DNA of 64,000 nt, from positions 124,001 to 188,000 of the forward strand of contig NZ_FNFX01000005.1 in assembly GCF_900100975.1 (NCBI RefSeq). The letters are read 5' to 3'. Position numbers and translations under genes: made by a program. The first letter of the stretch is position 1, and each line of letters starts with the position of its first letter. Origin of the DNA: Methylophilus rhizosphaerae (GTDB lineage: Bacteria > Pseudomonadota > Gammaproteobacteria > Burkholderiales > Methylophilaceae). Positions 17,608-27,665 of the stretch are shown here, in pieces. Below the pieces are notes generated by a model. That model worked only from the letters and a program-made list of their open reading frames with translations. It did not search any database and was not told the DNA's origin.

Positions 17608-18480
17608 ATGGCACACCTTCAGGATATCCGCGGGGCAGGACTGGGGCTTAAACGTGAGCTGATTCCCCAACTCAAGCAGCAATATGGCCAGCCGTGGCTA
17701 CAGCATTTGCAGTTTATGGAAATTGCCCCGGAAAACTGGATAGGTGCAGGCGGCAAATACGCCGCCGATCTTGCCTGGTTTGCCGGGCGTTACCCGATCG
17801 TCTGCCATGGCCTTTGCCTGTCCCTGGGCGGGCCTGATCCGCTCAATCTTGATTTCTTGCGTCAGGTAAAGCAGTTTCTCGTGGACTTTGACATTCCGCT
17901 GTATAGCGAGCATTTAAGTTATTGCAGTGACGCTGCCAATGGTTATCTGTACGATTTGTTGCCAATGCCGTTCACTGAAGAAGCCGTGCACCATGTAGCG
18001 CAACGCATACGGCAAACGCAGGAGATCCTGGAGCGCCGGGTCGCGGTGGAAAACACCTCTTTTTATGCCGCCGCCCCTATCTCGACAATGGCTGAAAGCA
18101 CCTTTATCAATGCCGTGCTGGAAGAAGCTGACTGCCACCTGCACCTGGATATCAATAATGTGTATGTGAATAGCGTGAATTTCGGCTTTGACCCCTATGC
18201 CTTTCTCAGCCAGATGCCTGCCAAACGTATCGTGTACGGCCATATCGCCGGCCATCTGCAAGTTGAACCTGATTTGCTGGTAGATACGCATGGCGCGGCC
18301 GTGATTGATCCGGTATGGCAACTACTGGAGTTTGCCTATCAAACCCTGGGGGTATTTCCCACTCTGCTTGAGCGTGACACCCATATTCCACCATTACCAG
18401 AGCTCATGCAGGAAGTGGATCGCGTCCACCATGCCCAGCAAGCCGCACAGCATCCGCGTCCCCATGAGGCCATCGCCTGA
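17608..18480 (+). CDS. DUF692 / MNIO-family multinuclear iron enzyme (BufB/HvfB-like)
   Basis: A 290-residue TIM-barrel protein of the DUF692 (MNIO) family, which uses a cluster of two or three iron ions to oxidise cysteines of a precursor peptide. It opens with GAGLGLKREL and shows the metal-site motifs in order: EIAPENW (about 37-43), VCHG (about 63-66), YSEHLSY (about 98-104), VAVENTSFY (about 146-154), HLDINNVYVN (about 183-192), GHIAGH (about 210-215) and LLERDTHIP near the end. It lies 14 bases after the precursor gene and its stop overlaps the start of the DUF2063 gene by one base, so the three are translated from one operon. Confidence 0.93.
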   Translation: MAHLQDIRGAGLGLKRELIPQLKQQYGQPWLQHLQFMEIAPENWIGAGGKYAADLAWFAGRYPIVCHGLCLSLGGPDPLNLDFLRQVKQFLVDFDIPLYSEHLSYCSDAANGYLYDLLPMPFTEEAVHHVAQRIRQTQEILERRVAVENTSFYAAAPISTMAESTFINAVLEEADCHLHLDINNVYVNSVNFGFDPYAFLSQMPAKRIVYGHIAGHLQVEPDLLVDTHGAAVIDPVWQLLEFAYQTLGVFPTLLERDTHIPPLPELMQEVDRVHHAQQAAQHPRPHEAIA

Positions 18481-19247
18481 TGCAGTCACTCCAGGCCTAT
18501 CAGGCAGCATTTACCGCCCACCTGCGCCAACCGCAGCAACAGGCGCAACCGCGTGGCGTGAATGCCAGGCGCCTGGCTGTTTACCGGGAAATCGTCTTCA
18601 ACCAGTTTTATGCCAGTGTCAGCGCCTGCTTCCCGGTATTACAGTCGATATTGGGCAAACGCCGCTTCAGGAAGCTGGTCAGGCAATGTTTTGCCAGCCA
18701 TCATTTCGACAGCCCCTTCTTCAGGGATATTTCCAGGGCATTCGTGGATTTCTTGCAGGCACTGGACCTGGCTGCCTGTCATTTACCTCCCTTTACTGCA
18801 CAACTGGCCCACTATGAATGGATAGAGTTGTATGTGAGCCATTTGCCCGCCGAAGGGTTGCCTGCTTCTGCTACGGCTATCAAGGATGCGGAGGCGCTGG
18901 CAGCGGCCACTGTGCAGTTACAACCCGCACACAGCTTGCTCAGTTATGATTACCCTGTGCATCAACTGTCCAGAAAACAGGCGCACCTGCCACCTGTACC
19001 TACCTATCTGCTGGTGTTCAGAACAGCGGATTTCCATATACGGTTTGTCCAGCTCAATGCCATGACTTACCAACTGCTGCTGCACCTGCAATCCACCCAG
19101 TCAGGGCTCACCGGTCACTTGGCCTGCCTGGCTGCCACCTTGCTGCCCCACCTGCCGGCTCAATCTGTCACAACCTTTGGCCTGCAAACCTTGTACACCC
19201 TTTATTTGCAACAGGCGATTATTGCTCATCCCGCAGGCACGGCATAA
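18480..19247 (+). CDS. DUF2063 family partner of the MNIO enzyme (BufC/HvfC-like)
   Basis: A 255-residue protein with a DUF2063 N-terminal domain (LQAYQAAFTAHLRQ ... ARRLAVYREIVFNQFYASVSACFPVL, about residues 3-60) and a C-terminal domain of the type that presents the precursor peptide to the enzyme. In related systems this protein acts with DUF692 as the recognition subunit. Its ATG overlaps the TGA of the MNIO gene by one base, so translation is coupled. No membrane segment is visible. Confidence 0.9.
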   Translation: MQSLQAYQAAFTAHLRQPQQQAQPRGVNARRLAVYREIVFNQFYASVSACFPVLQSILGKRRFRKLVRQCFASHHFDSPFFRDISRAFVDFLQALDLAACHLPPFTAQLAHYEWIELYVSHLPAEGLPASATAIKDAEALAAATVQLQPAHSLLSYDYPVHQLSRKQAHLPPVPTYLLVFRTADFHIRFVQLNAMTYQLLLHLQSTQSGLTGHLACLAATLLPHLPAQSVTTFGLQTLYTLYLQQAIIAHPAGTA

Positions 19248-19446
19248 GCTCCTGTTTTTACTGCTAGCCTGCCGTCTGTACAAGCGACTGATGACGTCCA
19301 TCGCCGATGCAACCCCGCTGTAAATTCTCCTTTTTTGCACCAGCCCTCATACCCGGCCAGCTTTTTTCATGCCGGCAATGTACCGACAAAACCCCTCGCT
19401 GAAGAAACTGATAGAATGAATACACAATAATGACATCAGATCTATC

Positions 19447-19914
19447 ATGCAAACCGTGCTGGCCAAAAAGGCCCTTAAACAGTTCCGTATTATTTTTGGT
19501 GCCGTCAGGCACCACTTCCGGGAAATCGAGTCAACCTGCGGCATTTCCGGCTCGCAGTTGTGGCTATTACACGAAATCGCCACCCATCCGGAATTAGGGG
19601 TTTCCCGGCTGGCTGAGAACCTGTCTATTCATCAATCGACCTGCAGCCTGCTGGTTGAGAAGCTCGTTAAAAAGCGATTGATCGAAAAACAGCGTTTAAG
19701 TGAAGACCAGCGTAAAGTCGGTTTGCTTGTCACGGCCGCTGGGCAGGCGGTGCTGGCCAAAGCACCACAACCCGTGGACGGCATCTTTCCCCAGATACTG
19801 GCAAGCATGGATGCCCACGCATTACAGAACCTGAGCACCGCCCTGGAACTGGTCATCGCCAGGCTGGATGACCAGACCAGCCAGTTAGGGGATCAGCACA
19901 TGGCAGATTTGTAA
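19447..19914 (+). CDS. MarR family transcriptional regulator
   Basis: A 155-residue winged-helix regulator. The DNA-binding part is SGSQLWLLHEIATHPELGVS through LAENLSIHQSTCSLLVEKLVKKRLIEKQ, with wing residues SEDQRKVGLLVT, and helices for dimerisation at both ends. MarR proteins usually repress and respond to small ligands or oxidation; one Cys lies in the ESTCGISG turn and one in the recognition helix (QSTCSLL). It lies 199 bases after the bufferin operon on the same strand, so control of that operon is possible but unproven. Confidence 0.85.
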   Translation: MQTVLAKKALKQFRIIFGAVRHHFREIESTCGISGSQLWLLHEIATHPELGVSRLAENLSIHQSTCSLLVEKLVKKRLIEKQRLSEDQRKVGLLVTAAGQAVLAKAPQPVDGIFPQILASMDAHALQNLSTALELVIARLDDQTSQLGDQHMADL

Positions 19915-19943
19915 ACCTGCGAAACAATGTGGGTGACTATCAT

Positions 19944-19979
19944 CCAAATAAAAGCCGGCGTTAGCCGGCTTTTATTTGG
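19944..19979. terminator. Bidirectional terminator, perfect 16-bp palindrome
   Basis: The arms 19944-19959 and 19964-19979 pair perfectly around a GTTA loop; the core is AAAAGCCGGC with T-runs on either strand. It serves the MarR gene on the plus strand and DUF1289 on the minus strand, which converge here. Confidence 0.9.
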
Positions 19980-19994
19980 AGGTGATGAATTTCT

Positions 19995-20183
19995 TCAGTC
20001 GCCAAAAACGGCGCGCTCACGCGCCGAGGCTTTTTCAATCACCGCAGATTTGGTGGCATTATCCATTTCCCACCATTGCTGGATTTCTTCCAGCGTACGG
20101 AAACAACCCTGGCAAAAACCGCTGTCTTCATCCATGGTGCAAACACCGACACAGGGAGAGAGAATAATCGTCTGATCCGTCAT
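19995..20183 (-). CDS. DUF1289 family protein
   Basis: A 62-residue protein with four cysteines in the family pattern: SPCVGVCTMDEDSGFCQGCFRTLEEI. DUF1289 proteins are small, probably metal-binding (Zn or Fe-S) and of unknown function. It follows secA by 19 bases on the same strand and ends just before the strong terminator, so it is the last gene of the secA transcript. Confidence 0.9.
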   Translation of the reverse strand: MTDQTIILSPCVGVCTMDEDSGFCQGCFRTLEEIQQWWEMDNATKSAVIEKASARERAVFGD

Positions 20184-20202
20184 GAAAACTCCTTTTGTAC
20201 CA

Positions 20203-22932
20203 CTAACTCAACGCACCATGACAGTTTTTGTAGCGCTTGCCGGAACCGCACGGACACGGCTCGTTACGACCGACCCGCACGCCTTCCGGCAAATTTAATG
20301 ATGATTGTGCACCGCCAGCATTATCCGCAGCAGGGTTGTAATCATTATGCTGGTACTGCACATTGCCGGCTTCTGCGGCGCGCATGGCTTCTTCGGCTCG
20401 ACGTTCCTCTGCTTCCAGCTCTTCGCGTGAACGCACCTGTACCTGCATGGTGATTTTGGTCACTTCGCTTTTCACGGTATTCAGTAGTGACTCAAACAGT
20501 TCAAACGCTTCACGCTTGTATTCCTGTTTCGGGTTTTTCTGGGCATAGGAACGCAAATGTATGCCCTGGCGCAGGTGATCCAGTGCTGACAGATGTTCAC
20601 GCCAGTGGTTATCCAGGCTTTGCAACATCACCGCACGTTCAAAATTGCGCATATTATCATTACCTGCCAATGCCTCCTTGGCAGCATAGTTCTCGTTCGC
20701 GGCTTCAACAATGCGCTCACGCAAGGTTTCTTCGTGCAAATCCGGATTGCTTTCCAGCCATTCACCTACCGGCAGGCTCAGGCCCGTCTCGTCCCGCAGC
20801 GCTTGTTCAAGTGCAGGCACTTCCCACTGCTCTTCAACACTGCCAGGCGGGACGTGAGTATTGAACAGGCTGTTCACCACATCTTCACGCATGGCGCTTA
20901 TGGTCTGACCAACATCAATTGACTCCAGCAACTCGTTGCGTTGCTCGTAAATCACTTTACGCTGGTCATTGGACACATCGTCGTATTCCAGCAACTGCTT
21001 GCGGATATCGAAGTTACGGCCTTCAACTTTACGCTGTGCGTTTTCAATCGCACGCGTCACCATGGCATGCTCAATTGCCTCGCCTTCCGGCATATTGAGG
21101 CGCGTCATAATGGCGGCCACACGCTCGCCAGAGAAAATACGCAACAGTGGATCTTCCAGCGACAAGTAGAATCGGCTGGAACCCGGGTCACCCTGGCGGC
21201 CAGAACGGCCACGCAACTGGTTATCCACCCGGCGGGACTCGTGCCGCTCGGTACCGATAATATGCAAACCACCCGCTGCCAGTACCGCATCATGGCGCTG
21301 CTGCCATTCAGCTTTTAATTGCTCAATTTTGGTCGTCTTGTCTGCATCGCTCAAATTGGCATCGTTCTGGATGGCATGGATTTCACCTTCGGAATTGCCG
21401 CCTAGCACAATATCAGTACCGCGACCGGCCATATTGGTGGCAATGGTAATCATGCCGACACGGCCTGCCTCTGCCACAATGGTCGCTTCACGCTCATGCT
21501 GTTTGGCATTCAATACCTGGTGTTCCAGCTTGGCCTGGGTCAGCAGTTGTGAAATCAGTTCTGAGTTTTCAATCGAAGTCGTACCCACCAGCACTGGCTG
21601 GCCTTTTGCCTGGCAAGCCTTGATATCCTCAATCACGGCTTTATATTTCTCCATCGCGGTGCGATAGACTTTGTCCATGGCATCAATACGCTTGATCGGC
21701 CTGTGTGTAGGAATAACCACGGTTTCCAGGCCGTAAATCTGGTTGAATTCGTAAGCTTCGGTATCCGCCGTCCCGGTCATGCCACTCAGCTTGGCATACA
21801 TGCGGAAATAGTTCTGGAAGGTAATCGAGGCCAGTGTCTGGTTTTCCTTCTGGATGGCAACGCCTTCCTTGGCTTCCACGGCCTGATGCAAGCCATCTGA
21901 CCAGCGACGGCCTGGCATCATACGGCCGGAAAACTCGTCCACAATCACGATTTCGTCATTACGCACCACATAATGCTGGTCACGGTGATACAGGTTCTGT
22001 GCGCGCAGGGAAGCGTACAAATGGTGTACCAGCGTAATGTTGGCCGGCTCATACAGGCTGGAACCGGCTGGTAACATTCCACTCTGTTCCAGCAATTGCT
22101 CAGCATGCTCGTGACCGGCTTCGCTCATGGTCACGCTTTGCGCTTTTTCATCGACCCAGAAGTCGCCTTCACCGTCTTCAAGCTGCTGGCGCATCAGTTG
22201 TTTCGCCACTTCATTGATGGCGCCATACAAATCCACACTATGCTCGGCCTGGCCGGAAATAATCAGTGGCGTACGTGCTTCATCAATCAGGATGGAGTCC
22301 ACTTCGTCGACCAGGGCATAGTGCAACGGGCGCTGCACGCGCTCTTCCTTGCTGAACACCATGTTGTCACGCAGGTAGTCAAAACCGAATTCGTTATTGG
22401 TACCGTAAGTGATGTCTGACGCATACGCCTGCTGTTTGGCATCGTGTGGCATTTGCGACAGGTTGATACCCACGCTCAAACCAAGGAAGTTGTAGAGTTT
22501 TCCCATCCATTCGGCGTCACGTTTGGCCAGGTAATCGTTGACGGTCACCACATGCACGCCTTTGCCAGTCAAGGCATTCAGGTAGGTAGGCAGGGTCGCC
22601 ACCAGGGTTTTACCTTCACCCGTACGCATTTCGGCAATTTTGCCGGCATTGAGCACCATGCCACCGATCAGTTGCACGTCAAAATGGCGCATACCCAGCG
22701 CACGTTTACTACCTTCACGTACAACGGCAAACGCTTCCGGTAACAGTTTTTCCAGTGTTTCACCCTTGGCGTAGCGTTGCTTGAACTCTTCGGTTTTTGC
22801 TTTCAGCTGCTCGTCCGTAAGCGTCTCTATCTCAGGTTCCAGCGCATTAATTTGTTTGACGATTTGCTGATATTGTTTGACCAGCCGCTCATTACGGCTA
22901 CCAAATACTTTTTTAAACAACGAGGCTAACAT
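20203..22932 (-). CDS. secA: Preprotein translocase ATPase SecA
   Basis: A 909-residue motor protein that pushes unfolded preproteins through SecYEG. Visible are the Walker [20 protein letters not shown] (about 102-120), the DEAD-type box [14 protein letters not shown] (about 209-222), the preprotein cross-linking domain, the second motor with [11 protein letters not shown], and the C-terminal zinc finger [19 protein letters not shown] that docks SecB and lipids. Before the finger lies a Glu/Ala-rich linker. Length and domain order are standard. It lies downstream of the M23 peptidase gene on the same strand, a common neighbourhood. Confidence 0.98.
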   Translation of the reverse strand: MLASLFKKVFGSRNERLVKQYQQIVKQINALEPEIETLTDEQLKAKTEEFKQRYAKGETLEKLLPEAFAVVREGSKRALGMRHFDVQLIGGMVLNAGKIAEMRTGEGKTLVATLPTYLNALTGKGVHVVTVNDYLAKRDAEWMGKLYNFLGLSVGINLSQMPHDAKQQAYASDITYGTNNEFGFDYLRDNMVFSKEERVQRPLHYALVDEVDSILIDEARTPLIISGQAEHSVDLYGAINEVAKQLMRQQLEDGEGDFWVDEKAQSVTMSEAGHEHAEQLLEQSGMLPAGSSLYEPANITLVHHLYASLRAQNLYHRDQHYVVRNDEIVIVDEFSGRMMPGRRWSDGLHQAVEAKEGVAIQKENQTLASITFQNYFRMYAKLSGMTGTADTEAYEFNQIYGLETVVIPTHRPIKRIDAMDKVYRTAMEKYKAVIEDIKACQAKGQPVLVGTTSIENSELISQLLTQAKLEHQVLNAKQHEREATIVAEAGRVGMITIATNMAGRGTDIVLGGNSEGEIHAIQNDANLSDADKTTKIEQLKAEWQQRHDAVLAAGGLHIIGTERHESRRVDNQLRGRSGRQGDPGSSRFYLSLEDPLLRIFSGERVAAIMTRLNMPEGEAIEHAMVTRAIENAQRKVEGRNFDIRKQLLEYDDVSNDQRKVIYEQRNELLESIDVGQTISAMREDVVNSLFNTHVPPGSVEEQWEVPALEQALRDETGLSLPVGEWLESNPDLHEETLRERIVEAANENYAAKEALAGNDNMRNFERAVMLQSLDNHWREHLSALDHLRQGIHLRSYAQKNPKQEYKREAFELFESLLNTVKSEVTKITMQVQVRSREELEAEERRAEEAMRAAEAGNVQYQHNDYNPAADNAGGAQSSLNLPEGVRVGRNEPCPCGSGKRYKNCHGALS

Positions 22933-23037
22933 GAGTCACACCGATTCCCGCCAGGCGGGGTTAAAAGAAATAAACTGGGATTGTATAAGATATAAAGGGA
23001 AGTTGTCTCGATTATTGCACGCCAGTACCGGAATTTG

Positions 23038-23940
23038 TCAGGAATGGTTTCTGAGATACTCACGCGGATCCAGCGGATTGCCATTCAGGCGGATTTCATA
23101 ATGCAGATGAGGCCCTGTAGAACGACCGGTACTGCCTACCAGCGCGATTTTCTGCCCTTTTACCACACGCTCTCCCGCTTTCACCAGTAACTGTGAATTA
23201 TGCGCGTAACGTGTCTCCAGGCCAGATCCATGATCGATTTTCAGCAAATTCCCATAGTCCGGCGTTTGCACGGAAGTCGTGACTATGCCATCTGCAGCCG
23301 CATACACTGGCGTTCCCACGCCAGCCGGAAAATCCAGCCCCTCGTGAAACGCCCTATGCCCATTGAGCGGGTCAATCCGCCAGCCATAACTGGAAGAATT
23401 ATAAAGGACATTGATCGGGCTACTGTTGGGCAGCATATCTTTCAACACGCTTTTCAGCAGCAATTTGGCTTCAATCTTGCCTTGATATTCATCACGAAAA
23501 TCAAGATCCGCCGACATCTGCTCAATCGTGGCTTTCAGGTCCTCTTCCGTTAACGGTGCTTCTTTCACTAGCGGACCGCCCTGCCCCATGACCTCATTGA
23601 CAGACGCGCGCTCATCGACAGGTTCAGCCGTGGCTTTCAGGCCGGCCAGTTTGGACAGGCGCTGGTTCTGTGCATCCAGGCGCAAAATGCGCGCCTGCAA
23701 TTCGCCAATTTGTTTGGCGTAGGCGTCAAGATGGCTCTGGGTAGATAACATGGCCCCGCGCAGGTGTGGCGGTAAAATCGCCTTCACCCCCTGGCTCTTA
23801 ATCTCCTGCTGTGGCGTGATAAACAATAAAATCAACACCATAGGCACCAGGATCAGTGCCAGGACCACCCCCAAACTTTCAAAGAGGCCCAGCGTCTTTG
23901 GTTTGGTCATTTTTTCTGAAACAATAATGATATTAATCAT
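23038..23940 (-). CDS. M23 family metallopeptidase, membrane-anchored
   Basis: About 300 residues. A short N-terminus (MINIIIVSEKMTKPK) is followed by one membrane helix (VVLALILVPMVLILLFI), a periplasmic coiled-coil with QLQARILRLDAQNQRL-like heptads, and a C-terminal LytM/M23 domain. The zinc ligands are seen in HEGLDFPAG (His and Asp) and GPHLHYEIRLNG (HxH). Such enzymes cut peptide cross-links in peptidoglycan. The start at 23940 is preferred; the frame is open to 23961. It lies divergent to the DciA-like gene and 105 bases upstream of secA. Confidence 0.88.
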   Translation of the reverse strand: MINIIIVSEKMTKPKTLGLFESLGVVLALILVPMVLILLFITPQQEIKSQGVKAILPPHLRGAMLSTQSHLDAYAKQIGELQARILRLDAQNQRLSKLAGLKATAEPVDERASVNEVMGQGGPLVKEAPLTEEDLKATIEQMSADLDFRDEYQGKIEAKLLLKSVLKDMLPNSSPINVLYNSSSYGWRIDPLNGHRAFHEGLDFPAGVGTPVYAAADGIVTTSVQTPDYGNLLKIDHGSGLETRYAHNSQLLVKAGERVVKGQKIALVGSTGRSTGPHLHYEIRLNGNPLDPREYLRNHS

Positions 23941-24027
23941 GCCAGGAACTCTCGTTTGCACCGACCTTCATACGTGCTGAAGCCTGCGGTGTAGTACAAT
24001 ATTCAAGCATTCTGCGGACAACCATGC

Positions 24028-24474
24028 ATGTTAAAAATCAAACAGATTTTCACCCGCCATCACGACCTTCAACCCCTGTTGCAAGAGGCCAGTGATCGCC
24101 AGCAGTTGCAGCAATTATGGTCTGCGGTTGCCCCGGAATTTTCTACGCTTTCCCAGGTGCTGGCAGCCGAGCATGGCATACTCACCATCGGTGCTTATTC
24201 GGGCGCCGTTGCCAGCAAAATCCGGCTACTGGAAGCCGGACTGCTACGAAAAATTCAGGATTTTTGTCAAAAATCCCAGCAAATCAAGGGGTTAAACCTT
24301 AGCGCAATCAAGGTGAAAGTGCAAGTAAAATCTCGCCACCAAAGCAGGCATAAACGTATCAAATCCCCTTCAAATCAGGCTTTGAACACATTGGAGTCCT
24401 GTGCCGGCCAAATCAACAACCCCGCCCTTGAAGCCGCTTTACGGCATTTTATTGCCCATCAGCGCCGCCGCTAA
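24028..24474 (+). CDS. DciA-like (DUF721) protein
   Basis: A 148-residue basic protein. The middle part (LSQVLAAEHGILTIGAYSGAVASKIRLLEAGLLRKI, given in pieces) resembles the DUF721/DciA fold, which loads the replicative helicase DnaB in bacteria lacking DnaC. The C-terminus is rich in Lys, Arg and Ser. DUF721 genes often sit beside an M23 peptidase and secA, as here. The family assignment rests on that context and the helical core. Confidence 0.75.
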   Translation: MLKIKQIFTRHHDLQPLLQEASDRQQLQQLWSAVAPEFSTLSQVLAAEHGILTIGAYSGAVASKIRLLEAGLLRKIQDFCQKSQQIKGLNLSAIKVKVQVKSRHQSRHKRIKSPSNQALNTLESCAGQINNPALEAALRHFIAHQRRR

Positions 24475-24514
24475 GGTGCCACATTCCCCCACGCTCAATC
24501 TGTCCGGACCCCGC

Positions 24515-24543
24515 TTGTAGCTGCACTTTAATAGTGCAATAAT
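24515..24543 (+). promoter_or_regulatory. Candidate promoter of hppA with internal inverted repeat
   Basis: TTGTAG (24515-24520) and AATAAT (24538-24543) are exactly 17 bases apart. The spacer is itself an inverted repeat, TGCACT-TTAAT-AGTGCA (24522-24538), which could be an operator. hppA starts 93 bases downstream. Confidence 0.55.
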
Positions 24544-24636
24544 GCAGCAACCTGTAACACTTCATTTACAATTAATGATACAGGTCTGCAAGCAGTCATC
24601 ACCTTCAACGTCGTTTCATCAGGAACAGGAGAAGTC

Positions 24637-26667
24637 ATGTCAGTTGCATTAATGTTAGCCATCGGTGCCGCAGTATTGGCAGTACTATATGGCATAGTAA
24701 TGAGTCAGTGGATTTCTGGTTTACCTGCAGGCAACACCCGGATGCAAGAAATTGCCGGGGCTATTCAACAAGGCGCGGCTGCCTATCTGGCCAGGCAGTA
24801 TAAAACCATCGCGCTAGTCGGCATCATCCTGGCAGTGCTGATCGGTTTTTTCCTCGGCGTCCCCACCGCCACCGGCTTTGTAATCGGCGCAGTGCTTTCC
24901 GGCGCCTGTGGCTTTATCGGCATGAATGTGTCGGTCAAGGCCAATGTGCGTACCGCACAAGCCGCCACCAACGGCATAGGCGCAGCGCTGGATGTGGCAT
25001 TCAAAGGCGGTGCCATTACCGGCATGCTGGTGGTGGGCCTGGGGTTACTGGGTGTGACAGGTTTCTATGTCTATCTTGGTGCGGAACAGGCGACTGACCT
25101 GAACCCGCTCATCGGCCTGGCATTTGGCTCATCGCTGATTTCCATTTTCGCGCGTTTGGGTGGCGGTATTTTCACCAAAGGCGCTGACGTCGGTGCTGAC
25201 CTGGTCGGCAAAGTGGAAGCCGGTATTCCTGAAGATGACCCGCGTAATCCCGCCGTGATCGCAGATAACGTGGGGGACAATGTCGGCGACTGTGCCGGCA
25301 TGGCGGCAGACTTGTTTGAAACCTATGCCGTCACGCTGATTGCCACCATGGTATTGGGTGGCCTGATGGCCGCAGAAGCAGGCACCAGTGGCGTGATTTA
25401 CCCGCTGCTGCTTGGTGCGGTGTCGATTGTGGCTTCCATTATCGGCTGCTTTTTTGTCAAAGCCTCGCCTGGCATGAAAAACGTGATGCCTGCGCTTTAC
25501 AAGGGGCTGGCCGTCGCCGGTGTGCTATCGCTGATCGCGTTCTACTTCGTCACGCAATATGTATTCCCGCAAGGGTATACGCACGGTGAAGTGGCCGTTT
25601 CCAGACAGGCGTTGTTTGGTGCCTGTGCCGTAGGGCTGGTATTAACCGCCGCACTGGTATGGATCACGGAATACTATACTGGTACGGATTACGCACCGGT
25701 CAAGCATGTGGCACAAGCCTCCACCACCGGGCATGCCACCAACATTATTGCCGGCATAGGCGTCTCCATGAAGTCAACTGCATTGCCTGTGATTTCAGTC
25801 TGCATTGCCATTTTCGTGTCTTTCCATCTCGCTGGTTTATACGGGGTCGCTATTGCAGCCATGGCCATGTTGAGCATGGCCGGTATTGTGGTCGCACTGG
25901 ATGCTTACGGCCCGATTACCGATAATGCGGGAGGTATTGCCGAAATGGCGGAGCTGCCAAGCAGCGTACGGGATGTGACTGATCCACTGGATGCAGTCGG
26001 CAACACGACCAAAGCCGTGACCAAAGGCTATGCCATTGGCTCTGCCGGACTAGCCTCTCTGGTGCTGTTTGCCGATTACACCCACAAACTGGAAGGTGCA
26101 GGTATTTCTGCCAGTTTTGATTTAAGCGACCCCCGCGTCATTATTGGCTTATTTATTGGTGGCCTGATTCCCTTCCTGTTTGCCGCCATGGCCATGGAAG
26201 CGGTGGGTCGCGCTGCCAGCAGCGTGGTAGAGGAAGTGCGCCGCCAGTTTCGCGAGATCAAAGGGATTATGGAGGGCTCAGCGAAGCCTGAATACGGCAA
26301 GGCTGTCGATATGCTGACCACAGCGGCCATCAAGGAAATGATGCTGCCTTCCCTGCTACCCGTCGCCGCACCTATCCTGGTTGGCTTGTTCTTAGGCCCG
26401 GTCGCGCTGGGCGGATTGCTGATGGGCACCATTGTCACCGGTCTGTTTGTCGCCATCTCCATGTGTACCGGCGGCGGCGCGTGGGATAACGCCAAAAAAT
26501 ACATTGAAGATGGCCATCATGGTGGCAAAGGCTCGGAGGCGCATAAAGCTGCCGTGACGGGTGATACGGTGGGTGATCCATACAAGGATACTGCAGGGCC
26601 AGCGGTGAATCCGCTGATCAAGATCATTAATATTGTGGCCTTGCTGATTGTGCCATTGCTGCATTAA
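24637..26667 (+). CDS. hppA: Membrane-bound proton-translocating pyrophosphatase
   Basis: A 676-residue protein with about 16 membrane helices, of the usual bacterial length. It pumps ions while splitting pyrophosphate. The active-site motifs are present: [21 protein letters not shown] (split here for length) and [18 protein letters not shown] in the third loop, and [16 protein letters not shown] later. In [17 protein letters not shown] the first Lys occupies the position that marks potassium-independent, proton-pumping enzymes, whereas potassium-dependent ones have Ala there. AGGAGAAGTC precedes the ATG. In methylotrophs it is thought to recover energy from pyrophosphate made in biosynthesis. 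Confidence 0.97.
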   Translation: MSVALMLAIGAAVLAVLYGIVMSQWISGLPAGNTRMQEIAGAIQQGAAAYLARQYKTIALVGIILAVLIGFFLGVPTATGFVIGAVLSGACGFIGMNVSVKANVRTAQAATNGIGAALDVAFKGGAITGMLVVGLGLLGVTGFYVYLGAEQATDLNPLIGLAFGSSLISIFARLGGGIFTKGADVGADLVGKVEAGIPEDDPRNPAVIADNVGDNVGDCAGMAADLFETYAVTLIATMVLGGLMAAEAGTSGVIYPLLLGAVSIVASIIGCFFVKASPGMKNVMPALYKGLAVAGVLSLIAFYFVTQYVFPQGYTHGEVAVSRQALFGACAVGLVLTAALVWITEYYTGTDYAPVKHVAQASTTGHATNIIAGIGVSMKSTALPVISVCIAIFVSFHLAGLYGVAIAAMAMLSMAGIVVALDAYGPITDNAGGIAEMAELPSSVRDVTDPLDAVGNTTKAVTKGYAIGSAGLASLVLFADYTHKLEGAGISASFDLSDPRVIIGLFIGGLIPFLFAAMAMEAVGRAASSVVEEVRRQFREIKGIMEGSAKPEYGKAVDMLTTAAIKEMMLPSLLPVAAPILVGLFLGPVALGGLLMGTIVTGLFVAISMCTGGGAWDNAKKYIEDGHHGGKGSEAHKAAVTGDTVGDPYKDTAGPAVNPLIKIINIVALLIVPLLH

Positions 26668-26692
26668 CCCGGCACATAATAAAAACACCAGC

Positions 26693-26727
26693 AATAAAAA
26701 AGTCGGCTTGAAGCCGACTTTTTTATT
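26693..26727. terminator. Bidirectional terminator between hppA and ppa
   Basis: GTCGGCT and AGCCGAC (26702-26708 and 26712-26718) with a TGA loop are flanked by matched A-runs and T-runs (stem up to 16 bp). The two pyrophosphatase genes converge on it. Confidence 0.9.
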
Positions 26728-26742
26728 CATATCTGTCCAGGA

Positions 26743-27291
26743 TCAGAACGCTGGTTTCACTTCTGCTTCATTGTAACGTACAACGCCATCAGTAATTTCC
26801 TTGTGCGCATCTTCAATACCCACCCAACCATCGATTTTCACCCATTTACCTTTGTCCAGGTCTTTGTAGTGCTCGAAGAAGTGCGCAATCATATCCAGGC
26901 GCCAGGGAGACACATCGCTCAATGATTTCTGGTAGGCATACAGGCCGCAGACCTTTTCAATCGGCACGGCCAGCACTTTGGCGTCACCACCGGCCTCATC
27001 TGTCATGTTCAGCATGCCCAGTGCACGGCAACGCACCACCACGCCCGGCAGCAATGGCACTGGCGTAATCACCAGCACATCCACCGGGTCTCCATCATCA
27101 CCCAGCGTGTGTGGAATATACCCGTAGTTACAGGGATACTGCATGGAGGTGCCCATAAAGCGGTCTACAAACAGTGCACCGCTTTCCTTGTCCACTTCAT
27201 ACTTGACCGGATCACCATTGGCCGGAATTTCGATAATGACGTTAAAGTCGTGAGGCAAATCTTTGCCGCTAGGCACCAAATTCAAAGACAT
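26743..27291 (-). CDS. ppa: Soluble inorganic pyrophosphatase (family I)
   Basis: A 182-residue family I enzyme that hydrolyses pyrophosphate to phosphate. The signature [12 protein letters not shown] holds metal-binding aspartates; [18 protein letters not shown] and [11 protein letters not shown] are other family markers. The start [16 protein letters not shown] at 27291 fits the family, whereas the frame is open to 27339. It converges with hppA, so the cell carries both an energy-saving and a purely hydrolytic enzyme side by side. Confidence 0.96.
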   Translation of the reverse strand: MSLNLVPSGKDLPHDFNVIIEIPANGDPVKYEVDKESGALFVDRFMGTSMQYPCNYGYIPHTLGDDGDPVDVLVITPVPLLPGVVVRCRALGMLNMTDEAGGDAKVLAVPIEKVCGLYAYQKSLSDVSPWRLDMIAHFFEHYKDLDKGKWVKIDGWVGIEDAHKEITDGVVRYNEAEVKPAF

Positions 27292-27361
27292 CTTTTCAAA
27301 CCCATCCCACAAAAATTCGCCATTATAGGCGAATAACATAAACCTTTGTTTACAAAACGCA

Positions 27362-27658
27362 TTATTTTTGGCTTGCCGCAGGCGACACCTGCGACCGGCA
27401 AGCCTGCTGTACAGCCAGCGGGGTCACTTTCATTGCCAGGTGCAGCAATAACGGCACAATCACCAGTTCGTCCAGTTGCCCGATCACCGGGATAAAGTCG
27501 GGAATCAGGTCAAAAGGCATCACTAGGTATCCCAGTGCCAGCCATAGCAAAGCTTTGGCCAATGGGGGCGTTTGCGGATGCGCATGCAGGGCGCGGTAAA
27601 ATGCCAGCTCTTGCCTGAGGCGGCTGGCAAGCGTGGCAAGTTGCTCGCGGAAGCGCAT
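27362..27658 (-). CDS. DUF1232 family membrane protein
   Basis: A 98-residue protein. The core [42 protein letters not shown] (given as a description: a hydrophobic hairpin with [17 protein letters not shown]) is the DUF1232 signature. Function unknown; probably two membrane segments. It lies between purC and ppa on the same strand, 7 bases after purC. Confidence 0.88.
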   Translation of the reverse strand: MRFREQLATLASRLRQELAFYRALHAHPQTPPLAKALLWLALGYLVMPFDLIPDFIPVIGQLDELVIVPLLLHLAMKVTPLAVQQACRSQVSPAASQK

Positions 27659-27665
27659 GAAACGC

